Position numbers and translations under genes: made by a program. From positions 2,082,001 to 2,146,000 of the forward strand of contig NZ_LT707064.1 of assembly GCF_900156465.1 (NCBI RefSeq): a DNA stretch of 64,000 nucleotides, given 5' to 3'. This document shows, one piece after another, positions 45,581 to 54,733 of the stretch; within the stretch, counting starts at the first letter, position 1; every line of letters begins with the position of its first letter. This DNA is from Pseudomonas sp. 7SR1. Its GTDB lineage: Bacteria > Pseudomonadota > Gammaproteobacteria > Pseudomonadales > Pseudomonadaceae. The notes beneath the pieces were generated by a model. It had not been told where the DNA came from and did no database searches. It was given only the letters and a program-made list of their open reading frames with translations.

Positions 45581-45704
45581 CATGGACGTCGCGCAGGATG
45601 CGCAGAGAAACAACACGGACACGTAGGATTCCGCCAGGATGGTGGAGTGAAAGGGATGTCAGGGAAACAGTCTGCAAAGCCCCGCTTCGGCGGGGTTTTC
45701 TTTT
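45581..45704 (+). ncRNA. rsmX: RsmX-type Gac/Rsm regulatory sRNA
   Basis: The ~120-base transcript has eight GGA motifs, the RsmA/RsmE-binding element, several in hairpin loops such as GCGC-AGGA-TGCGC and CCGCC-AGGA-TGGTGG. It ends in a strong terminator (GCCCCGC-TTCG-GCGGGG then TTTTCTTTT, 45680-45704). A perfect GacA box and a -10 lie upstream. The RNA titrates the RsmA/E translational repressors, releasing secondary-metabolism and exoenzyme mRNAs. The size and composition fit RsmX better than RsmY or RsmZ as I recall them. The 5' end is approximate. Confidence 0.92.
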
Positions 45705-45835
45705 GCCCGCGTTTTTTGTCTTTCGTTCTCGGGCCCGTTCGGGCGGTCTTTCTGGACAGTGTCTTGAACCCTGACGAGCGGTCAGGTGTCAATGAGCTAT
45801 ATGGCAACGTAGCCATTGCAGATCAGGAGCCATCC

Positions 45836-45994
45836 ATGGATTTCATTCGTATCATCATCGCCATTCTCTTGCCGCCCCTTGGCGTATTCCTGCAGGTCGG
45901 TTTCGGCGGGGCCTTCTGGCTGAACATCCTGTTGACTCTGTTGGGCTATATCCCGGGCATCGTGCATGCGGTGTATATCATCGCCAAGCGCTGA
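45836..45994 (+). CDS. Pmp3/YqaE-family membrane peptide
   Basis: This 52-residue proteolipid has two hydrophobic helices: FIRIIIAILLPPLGVFLQVG and NILLTLLGYIPGIVHAVYII. The LLPPLGVFLQVG and GYIPGIVHAVYI segments define the Pmp3/YqaE (UPF0057) family, which in yeast affects membrane potential and salt tolerance. An AGGAG ribosome site precedes the ATG. An upstream in-frame Met would extend into the RsmX gene and is not used. Confidence 0.92.
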   Translation: MDFIRIIIAILLPPLGVFLQVGFGGAFWLNILLTLLGYIPGIVHAVYIIAKR

Positions 45995-46016
45995 AGGCTG
46001 GGTGCACGGTCAAACC

Positions 46017-46052
46017 CTGAGGGAGCGAGCAAACTCGCTCCCTCAGTTTTTT
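46017..46052 (+). terminator. REP-derived perfect hairpin terminator
   Basis: CTGAGGGAGCGAG-CAAA-CTCGCTCCCTCAG is a 13-bp perfect stem followed by six T residues. The arms are REP-like, so a REP unit seems to serve as the terminator of the Pmp3-type gene. It lies just beyond the end of the convergent peptidase gene. Confidence 0.9.
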
Positions 46053-46059
46053 CCTCTGT

Positions 46060-47886
46060 CTAAAGGCTGTCCTCGATCACCCTGCGATAGAACAGCCACT
46101 CATGCTCCAGCGCGTGCGCCTGGTTCGCCGCCTTGCGAAAGCCGTGGCGCTCATCCGGGTAATAGTGTGCTTCGACCGTAATGCCATTCGCCTTCAAGGC
46201 CCTGACCATGTCCCGAGTCTGCTGCGGCACGACCACGGCATCCAACTCTCCCTGGAAGAAAATCACCGGCGCGCGGATCCGATCAGCGTGTAGCAGGGGG
46301 GTGCGGGTGCGGTAGCGTTCGGCGTCCTGCTGCGGGTCGCCGATCAGCCAGTCGAGGTAATCGCCTTCGAATTTATGCGTGGCTCGACCCAAGGCGACAG
46401 GATCGCTGACGCCGTAGAGGCTGGCGCCGGCACGGAAGACATCGTGGAACGCCAAGGCACAAAGCGTCGTATACCCACCGGCGCTGCCACCGCGGATAAA
46501 TGCACATTGGGGGTCGATCAGGCCATGTTCGCCCAGGTAGCGCACCACCGCGCAGGCATCTTCGACATCCACAACGCCCCAATTCAAGTGCAGGGCCTGG
46601 CGGTAGGCCCGGCCGTAGCCGCTGCTGCCGCGATAGTTGAGGTCGGCGACGGCGAAGCCGCGCTGGGTCCAGTACTGGATGCGCGGGTCGAACTGGGGAT
46701 AACAGGCCGAAGTCGGCCCACCGTGGATGAACACCACCAGTGGCGGTTTATGCTTGGCATGCATGGCCGGATAAAAGAAACCATGGGCTTGCCTCGACGC
46801 ACTGGGGTAACGCAGTGTCCGGGGGCGACTGATCAGATCGGTAGGTAGCGGTGCCACGCCCCCGGCCAATACCGCCTCCTCATGGTTTTGCCGCCCGATT
46901 GCGACGATGGCCGACGGGCTGGTCGGCGATGACACGATGGCGTAAACGAACTGCTCATCCAGCGCCAGGCTGCGAAACCGGCTATAGGTGCCGGTAAAGT
47001 CCTCGGTCTGGTCGTCGCGGCACAGTCCCAGGCGTCCAAATCCCGCCTCGGTCCAGCTCGCCAGATACGTATGCCGGTCCAGGGGCAGCCAGGTACGGCC
47101 ACCCAACTGCCAGGGCGCCGGGGCGTGGTCGGCTTCAGCGCAGGGCAGTGGTTCCAGGCCGTGGACCGATTCAACCCATGGTTGCCAGTAGCCGCCACGG
47201 TCGGTCAGGCAATACAGCCGGCCGGCATCGTCGAAGCGTGGTTGCTGGATGGATTCCTCTTCGGCATCACCCGCCACGCAGCGCGGTTCATTCCACCCTG
47301 AAGCGTTGCGTTCGGCCAGCATCAACCGCGTTGCCGTCCACGGTTGATGAGGACGGATCCACTCGATCCAGGCCAGTCGTCGACCGTTCGGGCTCAACAC
47401 CGGCGAGGCGTAGAAATCGGCGCCTTCAGCCAGCACACGGCGCTGCCGATCCGCCAGCCCAATCGATACCAGGCGATGCTGGTTGGCGTGTTCCTCCACC
47501 GCCAACACCTGGCCGCCGGCAAAGCCAAGGTCTGCGTAGCGGCAGTCGCCCGAGGTCAGTGCCATGGGGGGCTTGTCGGTCAGTGGCTGGTGATACAGCT
47601 GCTGGTCTGCCTCGTTGACGAACAGCACCCCGTCGTCGCTCAGGCAGAACGATCCACCGCCATATTCATAAACCCGGCTGCGAGCGCTGAACCCATCCGG
47701 GGTCAGGCATCGGGCCTTGGCATTGCGCCATTGCCAGATCCGGCAGGCGCCGTCTTGCGGGCGGTACTCGTTCCAGAACAGCCCAAGGGGGCCGACCTGC
47801 AGCTCGGCGAAATCGATGCCGGCGGCAACAGCCTCGGCGGCGCTGAGCGGTTCAGCCCTTGGCGATGAGGCGTGAGTTTCGTTCAT
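46060..47886 (-). CDS. S9-family peptidase at the end of the pqq cluster (PqqM/PqqH-like)
   Basis: The 608-residue protein has an N-terminal beta-propeller (to about residue 340) and a C-terminal prolyl-oligopeptidase/acylaminoacyl-peptidase domain. The catalytic Ser is in [12 protein letters not shown], Asp in [13 protein letters not shown] and His in DERHGFRK; the oxyanion segment is [16 protein letters not shown]. No signal peptide is seen, so it is cytoplasmic. It starts within the last 35 bases of pqqE, and a gene of this type ends the pqq cluster in other pseudomonads; its role in PQQ maturation is not settled. I set the start at MNETHASSP. Confidence 0.9.
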   Translation of the reverse strand: MNETHASSPRAEPLSAAEAVAAGIDFAELQVGPLGLFWNEYRPQDGACRIWQWRNAKARCLTPDGFSARSRVYEYGGGSFCLSDDGVLFVNEADQQLYHQPLTDKPPMALTSGDCRYADLGFAGGQVLAVEEHANQHRLVSIGLADRQRRVLAEGADFYASPVLSPNGRRLAWIEWIRPHQPWTATRLMLAERNASGWNEPRCVAGDAEEESIQQPRFDDAGRLYCLTDRGGYWQPWVESVHGLEPLPCAEADHAPAPWQLGGRTWLPLDRHTYLASWTEAGFGRLGLCRDDQTEDFTGTYSRFRSLALDEQFVYAIVSSPTSPSAIVAIGRQNHEEAVLAGGVAPLPTDLISRPRTLRYPSASRQAHGFFYPAMHAKHKPPLVVFIHGGPTSACYPQFDPRIQYWTQRGFAVADLNYRGSSGYGRAYRQALHLNWGVVDVEDACAVVRYLGEHGLIDPQCAFIRGGSAGGYTTLCALAFHDVFRAGASLYGVSDPVALGRATHKFEGDYLDWLIGDPQQDAERYRTRTPLLHADRIRAPVIFFQGELDAVVVPQQTRDMVRALKANGITVEAHYYPDERHGFRKAANQAHALEHEWLFYRRVIEDSL

Positions 47887-49021
47887 TACGGAAAGCCAGT
47901 TGCTCGATGGTCTGGGTGGCGTGCTCGGCGTCTTCACGTGCCTGCAGGATCATCCCGTGATGTTCGGATTTGCTGCACACCGGGTCGGCATTGCTGGCAT
48001 CGCCCGTGAGCATGAACGCCTGGCAGCGGCAACCGCCGAAGTCCTGTTCTTTTTCATCACAGGACCGGCACGGCTCGGGCATCCAGTCATAACCGCGGAA
48101 GCGATTGAAGCCAAAGGAGTCGTACCAGATGTGTTGCATGCTGTGGTCGCGTACGTTGGGAAATTGCACGGGCAGCTGTCGGGCGCCGTGGCAAGGCAGT
48201 GCGGTACCATCCGGCGTGACCGTCAGGAACAGGCTGCCCCAGCCGTTCATGCAGGCCTTGGGGCGCTCTTCATAGTAGTCCGGGGTCACGAAGATCAACT
48301 TGCAGGGATTGCCCTCGGCTTGCAACCTGGCGCGGTACTGGTTGGTGACCTGCTCGGCGCGCACCAGTTGTTCCTGGGTGGGCAGCAGTCCGACGCGGTT
48401 GAGCTGCGCCCAGCCATAGAACTGGCAGGTGGCGAGCTCGACGAAGTCGGCCTCGAGGGCAACGCATAGCTCGATGATGCGGTCGATCTTGTCGATGTTG
48501 TGCCGATGGGTGACGAAGTTCAGCACCATGGGATAGCCATGGGCTTTTACCGCACGAGCCATTTCCAGTTTCTGCGCGAAGGCCTTCTTCGAGCCGGCCA
48601 GCAGGTTGTTCACCTGCTCGTCGCTGGCCTGGAAGCTGATCTGGATATGGTCCAGGCCGGCTTTCTTGAAATCGCTGATTTTCTGTTCGGTCAATCCGAT
48701 GCCGGAGGTGATCAGGTTGGTATAGAAACCCAATCTGCGCGCTTCGCCGATCAATTCGGCCAGGTCCTGGCGCACCAGCGGCTCGCCACCGGAAAAGCCC
48801 AGCTGCGCGGCGCCCATTTCACGGGCTTCGCGAAAGACCTTGAACCACTGCTCGGTGCTCAACTCCTTGCCTTGCTCGGCGAAGTCCAGCGGGTTGGAGC
48901 AATACGGGCATTGCAGCGGGCAGCGATAGGTCAGCTCGGCCAGTAACCAGAGTGGCAAGCCCACTCCAGGCGTGGCCGGCAGCCCGGTGTTCTCAGGCAA
49001 GTTCGATCCAGTGCTCTGCAC
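47852..49021 (-). CDS. pqqE: PQQ biosynthesis radical-SAM enzyme PqqE
   Basis: PqqE is the radical-SAM enzyme that joins the Glu and Tyr side chains of PqqA while it is bound to PqqD. The cluster-binding cysteines are in [13 protein letters not shown], and the C-terminal SPASM cysteines in [25 protein letters not shown] segments. I chose the GTG at 49021 (389 residues), which overlaps pqqD by 29 bases; earlier in-frame Met codons lie inside pqqD and encode unrelated sequence. Overlap with both neighbours suggests translational coupling. Confidence 0.95.
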   Translation of the reverse strand: MQSTGSNLPENTGLPATPGVGLPLWLLAELTYRCPLQCPYCSNPLDFAEQGKELSTEQWFKVFREAREMGAAQLGFSGGEPLVRQDLAELIGEARRLGFYTNLITSGIGLTEQKISDFKKAGLDHIQISFQASDEQVNNLLAGSKKAFAQKLEMARAVKAHGYPMVLNFVTHRHNIDKIDRIIELCVALEADFVELATCQFYGWAQLNRVGLLPTQEQLVRAEQVTNQYRARLQAEGNPCKLIFVTPDYYEERPKACMNGWGSLFLTVTPDGTALPCHGARQLPVQFPNVRDHSMQHIWYDSFGFNRFRGYDWMPEPCRSCDEKEQDFGGCRCQAFMLTGDASNADPVCSKSEHHGMILQAREDAEHATQTIEQLAFRNERNSRLIAKG

Positions 49022-49268
49022 GGGCGACCTCCATGAATTGCTCGATGTCGTCACCGAGTTCCGGCACGTCGGGAAACTGCTGCGCCAACTCGCCGATGAT
49101 GGCCGCGACATCCCGTTCACCGTCGATCAGCCCGCCGATCAGCGCAGCGCTGTCGTTGAGCTTGATCATGCCTTCAGGATAGAGCAGCACGTGGCCCTTC
49201 TGTGCCGGTTCGTATTGAAAGCGATAGCCGGGACGCCAGCGAGGGGTTTTGCTGCGATCGAAGCTCAT
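48993..49268 (-). CDS. pqqD: PQQ peptide chaperone PqqD
   Basis: PqqD binds the PqqA peptide and presents it to PqqE. The 91-residue protein has the winged-helix RiPP-recognition fold with [20 protein letters not shown] and [18 protein letters not shown]. Its ATG overlaps the pqqC stop by 4 bases. Confidence 0.96.
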   Translation of the reverse strand: MSFDRSKTPRWRPGYRFQYEPAQKGHVLLYPEGMIKLNDSAALIGGLIDGERDVAAIIGELAQQFPDVPELGDDIEQFMEVARAEHWIELA

Positions 49269-50017
49269 AGATTGATTCCTTTATGCCACACCCGTTGCCC
49301 GGTCACGCTGTGGTAGGGCGGGCGGTTCAACTCGTAGGCCATGCTCATGGCGTCGAGCATGCTCCAGAGGATGTCCAGTTTGAACTGGAGAATCTCCAGC
49401 ATGCGCTCCTGTCCTGCGCGGGTGGTGTAGTGCTGCAAGGTGATGGCCAGACCATGTTCCACGTCGCGTCGGGCCTGGCTCAGGCGGGTACGGAAGTATT
49501 CGTATCCGGCCGGGTCGATCCAGGGATAATGCTGCGGCCAACTGTCCAGGCGCGATTGATGGATCTGCGGGGCGAACAGCTCGGTCAACGAGCTGCTGGC
49601 GGCTTCCTGCCAACTGGCCCGTCGGGCGAAATTGACATAGGCATCCACGGCGAAGCGCACGCCCGGCAACACCAGCTCCTGGGAGCGCAACTGGTCGGGG
49701 TCCAGACCCACCGCCTGGCCCAGTCGCAGCCAGGCTTCGATACCGCCATCTTCACCGGGCGCGCCGTCATGGTCGAGCAGGCGCTGAATCCACTCGCGGC
49801 GAATCTCACGGTCCGGGCAATTGGCCAGGATCGCGGCATCCTTGAGCGGAATATTCACCTGGTAATAGAAGCGGTTCGCGACCCAGCCCTGGATCTGCTC
49901 GCGAGTGGCGCGGCCTTCATACATCGCCACGTGATAGGGGTGATGGATGTGGTAATACGCGCCTTTGGCGCGCAGGGCCGCTTCGAACTCGGCGGGTGAC
50001 AGGGGGACATCAGTCAT
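49265..50017 (-). CDS. pqqC: Pyrroloquinoline-quinone synthase PqqC
   Basis: PqqC performs the last step, the cofactorless eight-electron ring closure and oxidation that yields PQQ. The 250-residue protein has the family's [20 protein letters not shown] and [20 protein letters not shown] motifs, with the active-site His, Arg and Tyr residues inside them. It starts 202 bases after pqqB, across a REP dyad. Confidence 0.97.
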   Translation of the reverse strand: MTDVPLSPAEFEAALRAKGAYYHIHHPYHVAMYEGRATREQIQGWVANRFYYQVNIPLKDAAILANCPDREIRREWIQRLLDHDGAPGEDGGIEAWLRLGQAVGLDPDQLRSQELVLPGVRFAVDAYVNFARRASWQEAASSSLTELFAPQIHQSRLDSWPQHYPWIDPAGYEYFRTRLSQARRDVEHGLAITLQHYTTRAGQERMLEILQFKLDILWSMLDAMSMAYELNRPPYHSVTGQRVWHKGINL

Positions 50018-50067
50018 TTCGGTCTCCGGGGAATAACCGTTGGTTTCGGTGGCGTCAGGGCTGGCCC

Positions 50068-50152
50068 CATCGCGAACAAGCTCGCTCCCGCACGGGTTGT
50101 GCTGTGAATCAGATATCAGGACTACTGTGGGAGCGAGCTCGCTCGCGATAGC
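50068..50152. repeat. REP inverted pair inside the pqq operon
   Basis: CATCGCGAACAAGCTCGCTC and GGGAGCGAGCTCGCTCGCGA form an opposed pair between pqqB and pqqC. No other feature is seen in this 202-base gap. Confidence 0.88.
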
Positions 50153-50219
50153 GTCCTATCAGCCGGCACCAATGTCGACTGATACACCGCAAGCCCACCC
50201 CACATTGGTTCTGACCTTC

Positions 50220-51131
50220 CTACAACTCAATACTCATTCCGTCGTAGGCCACTTCGATCCTTCGGCGTACCAGTTCTGCCCGCTCCGGCGAGTCTTCGTC
50301 CAGGATCGGATTGGTGTTGTTGATATGGATCAGGACCTTGCGCTGCTCGGGCAACTGCTCCAGCACTTCCAACATGCCACCAGGACCGTTCTGCGCCAGG
50401 TGGCCCATCTCTCGTCCGGTGCGGGTGCCGACGCCACGACGCTGCATTTCGTCGTCATCCCACATCGTGCCGTCCACCAGCAGGCAGTCGCTGCCGGCCA
50501 TTATTTCCAGCAGGGGCGCGTCCACCTTGCCCAGGCCTGGCGCGTAGAACAGCTTGCCGCCCGTGCGCAGGTCTTCGACGATCAGGCCGATGTTATCTCC
50601 CGGGTGCGGGTCGAAACGGTGCGGCGAATAGGGCGGGGCGGCGCTGCGCAGGGGCAACGGGGTGAAACGCAGGTTCGGACAGGCCGGGACGGTGAAGCCC
50701 TGGTCGAGCTCGATGCGATTCCAGTTCAGCCCGCCGTTCCAGTGGGTCAGCATGTTGAACAGCGGAAAACCGGTGCTCAGGTCTTCGTTGACCATGTCGG
50801 TGCACCAGACCTGGTGCGGGCAACCTTCCCGCAGGCTGAGCAGGCCGGTGGTGTGGTCGATCTGACTGTCCATCAGGATGATGGCGCCGATACCGGTGTC
50901 CCGCAGGGCCCGGCCCGGTTGCATTGGAGCGAAACTCTGGAGCTGGGCACGGATGTCCGGGGAGGCATTGCACAACACCCAGTTCACACCGTCATCGGAA
51001 ATCGCGATGGACGACTGGGTCCGGGCCTGGGCCCTCAGGGTGCCGTTGCGAAAACCTGCGCAATTGACGCAATTGCAGTTCCACTGAGGGAAACCGCCAC
51101 CTGCGGCGGAACCTAGAATCTGGACGAACAT
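50220..51131 (-). CDS. pqqB: PQQ biosynthesis protein PqqB
   Basis: PqqB has a metallo-beta-lactamase fold and is thought to hydroxylate the Glu-Tyr intermediate. The 303-residue protein has [21 protein letters not shown] at its start, with the zinc-binding cysteines, and [20 protein letters not shown] with metal-binding Asp-His residues. Its GGAGCGGCC ribosome site follows the attenuator-like hairpin after pqqA. Confidence 0.96.
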   Translation of the reverse strand: MFVQILGSAAGGGFPQWNCNCVNCAGFRNGTLRAQARTQSSIAISDDGVNWVLCNASPDIRAQLQSFAPMQPGRALRDTGIGAIILMDSQIDHTTGLLSLREGCPHQVWCTDMVNEDLSTGFPLFNMLTHWNGGLNWNRIELDQGFTVPACPNLRFTPLPLRSAAPPYSPHRFDPHPGDNIGLIVEDLRTGGKLFYAPGLGKVDAPLLEIMAGSDCLLVDGTMWDDDEMQRRGVGTRTGREMGHLAQNGPGGMLEVLEQLPEQRKVLIHINNTNPILDEDSPERAELVRRRIEVAYDGMSIEL

Positions 51132-51154
51132 GGCCGCTCCATCTGCAAACCGAA

Positions 51155-51187
51155 ATAAAAAACGCCCCGGCTGGCCGAGGCGTTTGC
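51155..51187 (-). terminator. Attenuator-like terminator between pqqA and pqqB
   Basis: On the minus strand AAACGCCTCGGC-CA-GCCGGGGCGTTT, with one G-T pair, is followed by TTTTTTATT. It lies about 25 bases after the pqqA stop. A leaky terminator here would make pqqA mRNA far more abundant than pqqBCDE, as is needed for a consumed substrate peptide. Confidence 0.85.
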
Positions 51188-51211
51188 TGCACGTTCAACC
51201 GCCTGCAGCAA

Positions 51212-51286
51212 TTAACGGTTGGCGAAGTACATGGTGACTTCGAAACCGATACGCAGGTCGATATATGCGGGTTTGGACCAGGACAT
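51212..51286 (-). CDS. pqqA: PQQ precursor peptide PqqA
   Basis: PqqA is the ribosomal peptide whose Glu16 and Tyr20 become PQQ. The 24-residue peptide reads through [20 protein letters not shown], with Glu16 and Tyr20 correctly spaced in FEVTMY, and ends FANR. It is preceded by AAGGAG at about 8 bases. An in-frame ATG 45 bases upstream (51331) has its own GGAGG ribosome site and could give a 39-residue form. Confidence 0.97.
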   Translation of the reverse strand: MSWSKPAYIDLRIGFEVTMYFANR

Positions 51287-51443
51287 GGAAATACTCCTTT
51301 GGTTGGGGTGGGACAGGTTGGATCTATACATTTAGTCCACCTCCATGCGGAGATGTTCAGATGCTTAGGCGGCTATGTTACTAAATCTGACATTTTCGTT
51401 CGCGGTGATTCTCCGAGAAAGCTCATTACCGAGGCTGTAACGA

Positions 51444-53885
51444 TCACTGCGCCGTTTTCCAGCGTGTGTCCGGACATGTGCCGTTGCTCAGGCAGAGACG
51501 TCCACCATCAGCGGCGGCCAGGCGTCGAGCCGCGTCCAGCAGTTGCTTGCGATCCAGGAGGCATAGGGCTTCGACCAACTGCCGGAGATAGTTCGATGGC
51601 CGGCCAGCCAGTTTGCCTTGCCAGAGCAGGTCGGCCGCTTGGGCGAAGGGGAGGGCGTCACCCTGGAACTGGGCCGCGAGGGCCTGCTGCTGGGTGTGCA
51701 AGGTTGAATCGTCGAGCTGATGGATCAAGTCCGGCAGCTCGCCCAGGAACTGTTCGACATGCGCAGCCAGTTGCGCCGCCGAGACGCTGGGGGACTGGAC
51801 GCCGAACAACAGGCCGGTTTGCCCATTGATTTGCTTCAAGCCGCTGAACACCGCGTAACCCAGCTGCAAGTCGACCCGCAGGCGCTGGTAAAACGGTGTC
51901 TGGCACAACTGCGCCAGCAATCGCCAGCAAGCTTCGTCGAAAAGGTCCCGAGTGGGCGTCGGACAGAACAGCAACACGGCCTGTTCTTCGCTCTGTGGGG
52001 TCGCAAGCCTGTCCCAGGTCCATTGCGCAGAGGACACCATGGGCTCGACCGGATGGCCTGGGGCGCCGGGCACCCGGGCCAATGCTGTCCCCATCGCACC
52101 TTGGGTGGCGGCCGACAGGCCTACGGCCAAGCCGTCCCATTGGGCAGTGGTCCAGAGGCTCCGATAGTCGTCGGATGCCGCTACCGACGTCGATGGCGAT
52201 TTTCTTTGGCTGCGGTTCGACAATTCTTTCAGCAAATGTCGAACTGGCATCAACGGTGCGTCGCTGCCTGGCTCGGACGCAGGCAGCGGCTGTTCCAGTC
52301 TGGCCAGGATGTGTTCGAGTACCGGCGGCATGGCCGCCTGCACGCCGAGCAACTTGAGCAGGCATCGGTCGCCGCTGGCTTCGAAGGTCACGTCCACGCC
52401 GGCCTGGCCGGCTTCACCGCAGACGTCACGCAGGTGCCGCTCGAGCCTGGATTGCAGGTCCTGGGGGGCTTGCGTCATCAGCTGCCAACGCAGGTACAGC
52501 GCGCCTTCCCGAGCGCTATCCGCCAATGCCTGGCTGAACTGCATGGGCGAGCGTTCGCGTCGGCCCCTGGAGCGGTCCTGGGCGAAGGTGCGCAGGCCTC
52601 GGTGGGCGCTGGTCTGGCCACGGATCAGCCCGGCGCGAGGCGGTTCCACTGGCGACTGCAGGAATGGGTTGGGCGCGGGCAGTTGCCACTCTTCCACGAC
52701 GGGGTCCGCCGGTTGGGCTTGCTTGAGGATTTCCCTGAGCCTGTGGAGGTCGTTTTCTGACAGCGGTGCCTGCCGGCCTTCGTTGTCCAGGTGGGCGAGT
52801 TGCAACGCCGAGGCTGTCTCCTGGCCACGACGCAGCAGGGCCTCAAACTCCTTGCGCAACGGCTGCCAGTCGTCCTGGCGGGCGAAAAAGCCCAACCAAT
52901 CGTGCAGCAACCGCTGGATGTCGTTATGTGCTCGTCCCTGGACACGCTTGAATTCGATGTGCAGCAGGGCCTGCCCGGTATATTCATACAGTGGTGTGGC
53001 CTTGAGGGTATCCGCCAGGCCGAGCCGGCGCAGGGTGTCCAGCAAGCCCCCCGGTTTGCCGGCGTTCAGCCACATGCAAAGGAAAGCCAGGGCTTGAGGC
53101 GAGGCAACCGGCAACTGTTCGAAGGCGAACAGCAAGTCGAGTCGATCCTTGTCGGCTATCCGATAGCAGGGCACCGACGCTGTCATCAACGCGGTTGGCA
53201 ATGGTCTGGCGACCGCTTCGCCCGCAGGCAATTCATGGGCGAATTCTTCAGCCAGTTTTCTCAACGCTTCCAGGCTTTGCGGGCCGGCCAGGCTCAAGGT
53301 CATCTGGCCGCGTTGGTAGAACGTTCGGTAGAAGTCTCGCAGGGCCTTCTGGAATTCGGGCCGGGATACGCCCAGGCTGTCGCGGTTGCCCGCATGGAAA
53401 CCGCGTAACGGGTGGGCGGCCGATAGCCCCGCCAGCAAGGCGACCTGTCGTTGGGCCGCCGCATCCTGGGACCAGGCGACGAACTCCGCATGCAGTACTT
53501 CCCGCTCCCGCAATTGATCGGCTTCGGCCAGGCGTGGATCAGCGAGCATATCCGACAGACGTTCCAGCCCGCCGGCGAAGACCGCCGGCGGCAACTCGAA
53601 AAAGAAGTCTGTGGTGCGCTCGCTGGTACGGGCATTGACCTGGCCGCCGTGCCGTTGCACGTAGGCCATCAGGTTCTGTTCCGGGGGAAATCGCGCGGTG
53701 CCCAGGAAGAAGAGATGTTCGAGGAAGTGCGCCATTCCCGGCCACGCCAGTGGCGCATCGTGGCTGCCGACCGCCACTCGCAACACGGCGGCACTGCGTT
53801 TCAGGTCGGGTGCATGGCGTAGCGTCACCCGCAAGCCGTTAGCCAGGGTTTGAGTAAAAGGGCGAAGGGAATCGGGGGCCGGCAT
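51444..53885 (-). CDS. pqqF: PQQ-associated M16 protease PqqF
   Basis: PqqF is a zinc metallopeptidase of the pitrilysin (M16) family that trims the PqqA-derived product. The 813-residue protein carries the inverted zinc motif HFLEH with His53, Glu56 and His57 in MAHFLEHLFFLGT, and has the typical repeated M16 domains. It lies upstream of pqqA on the same strand, as in other pseudomonads, and the 157-base gap after it holds the pqqA promoter. Confidence 0.95.
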   Translation of the reverse strand: MPAPDSLRPFTQTLANGLRVTLRHAPDLKRSAAVLRVAVGSHDAPLAWPGMAHFLEHLFFLGTARFPPEQNLMAYVQRHGGQVNARTSERTTDFFFELPPAVFAGGLERLSDMLADPRLAEADQLREREVLHAEFVAWSQDAAAQRQVALLAGLSAAHPLRGFHAGNRDSLGVSRPEFQKALRDFYRTFYQRGQMTLSLAGPQSLEALRKLAEEFAHELPAGEAVARPLPTALMTASVPCYRIADKDRLDLLFAFEQLPVASPQALAFLCMWLNAGKPGGLLDTLRRLGLADTLKATPLYEYTGQALLHIEFKRVQGRAHNDIQRLLHDWLGFFARQDDWQPLRKEFEALLRRGQETASALQLAHLDNEGRQAPLSENDLHRLREILKQAQPADPVVEEWQLPAPNPFLQSPVEPPRAGLIRGQTSAHRGLRTFAQDRSRGRRERSPMQFSQALADSAREGALYLRWQLMTQAPQDLQSRLERHLRDVCGEAGQAGVDVTFEASGDRCLLKLLGVQAAMPPVLEHILARLEQPLPASEPGSDAPLMPVRHLLKELSNRSQRKSPSTSVAASDDYRSLWTTAQWDGLAVGLSAATQGAMGTALARVPGAPGHPVEPMVSSAQWTWDRLATPQSEEQAVLLFCPTPTRDLFDEACWRLLAQLCQTPFYQRLRVDLQLGYAVFSGLKQINGQTGLLFGVQSPSVSAAQLAAHVEQFLGELPDLIHQLDDSTLHTQQQALAAQFQGDALPFAQAADLLWQGKLAGRPSNYLRQLVEALCLLDRKQLLDAARRLAAADGGRLCLSNGTCPDTRWKTAQ

Positions 53886-53926
53886 GAGCGCTTCCAGGGC
53901 AGAGGAGCGCTCATGCTCGGATATGG

Positions 53927-54721
53927 TCAGTGTTTGTGCAAGTCGCCGTAAAGCTCGGGGCGACGGTCATGCAGATAGTTGTAAGCCTCGCGGGACGCTT
54001 GCATCAGCTGTCGATCCAGCTCGCCGACGATCAGCGCCTCGTCCAGGCCGGCGAGTGCGGGGCGGCTGCCGTCCGGCGCGGCGATGCTGCTTTGGCCGCA
54101 GTATCGCAACTCACCCTCGTGTCCGCAGTAATTGGCGTAGGCCACGAAGCACTGGTTCTCGATGGCGCGGGCGCGCACGGTGACATCGGCAATGAATTCG
54201 TAGGGCTGCATGTTGGCGGTCGGTACCAGGATCAATTCGGCGCCGGCCAAGGCCAGGCGCCGGGCGTTTTCCGGGAATTCCAGGTCGTAGCAGATCAGGA
54301 ATCCGAGCTTCCAGCCATTGAGCTCCACGATGGGCAGCGCCGCGTCGCCGGCACTGAACATGGCATGATCGAGATCGCCGAACAGGTGACTCTTGCGGTA
54401 GTTGGCGAGGCGTTCACCCTGGGCGTCGATCAGTTGAACCGAGTTGTAGATCTGCCCATCTTCGCTGCGCTCGGGGTAGCCATAGAGGATCGCCAGGCCG
54501 GCCGCCTTGGCGATGCGGCCGATCTGCTGCGCCCACTCGCCGTTGTAGACCTCGGCCAATACGCTCACCGCGTCGACGCCAATGTTGTACCCGCTCATGA
54601 ACATTTCCGGCAGTACCAGCACATCGGCGCCCCTGGCTTCCAGCGCCACCTGGTGCAGGCGTTGCAGGTTACCGGCCGGATCCAGCGGCAGCGGCGGGCA
54701 TTGATAAAGGGCTACGCGCAT
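53927..54721 (-). CDS. davA: 5-aminovaleramidase DavA (nitrilase family)
   Basis: DavA hydrolyses 5-aminovaleramide to 5-aminovalerate, the second step of L-lysine degradation by the aminovalerate route. The 264-residue carbon-nitrogen hydrolase has the Glu-Lys-Cys triad in LVLPEMFMSGYNIG, NYRKSHLFGDLDH and LICYDLEFPENARRL. An AAGGAG ribosome site precedes the ATG. It follows davB by 12 bases on the same strand; the pairing makes the assignment firm. Confidence 0.92.
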   Translation of the reverse strand: MRVALYQCPPLPLDPAGNLQRLHQVALEARGADVLVLPEMFMSGYNIGVDAVSVLAEVYNGEWAQQIGRIAKAAGLAILYGYPERSEDGQIYNSVQLIDAQGERLANYRKSHLFGDLDHAMFSAGDAALPIVELNGWKLGFLICYDLEFPENARRLALAGAELILVPTANMQPYEFIADVTVRARAIENQCFVAYANYCGHEGELRYCGQSSIAAPDGSRPALAGLDEALIVGELDRQLMQASREAYNYLHDRRPELYGDLHKH

Positions 54722-54733
54722 CGACAACTCCTT

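Noticed and set aside
45568..45816. Minus-strand frame of 82 codons across the RsmX region
   Set aside because: It lies antisense to a well-supported sRNA and its terminator, with no coding features.
2407..50152. Whether the many REP dyads form a CRISPR array or mobile element
   Set aside because: They are single dispersed inverted pairs in intergenic gaps, without regular spacers, transposase or target duplications.
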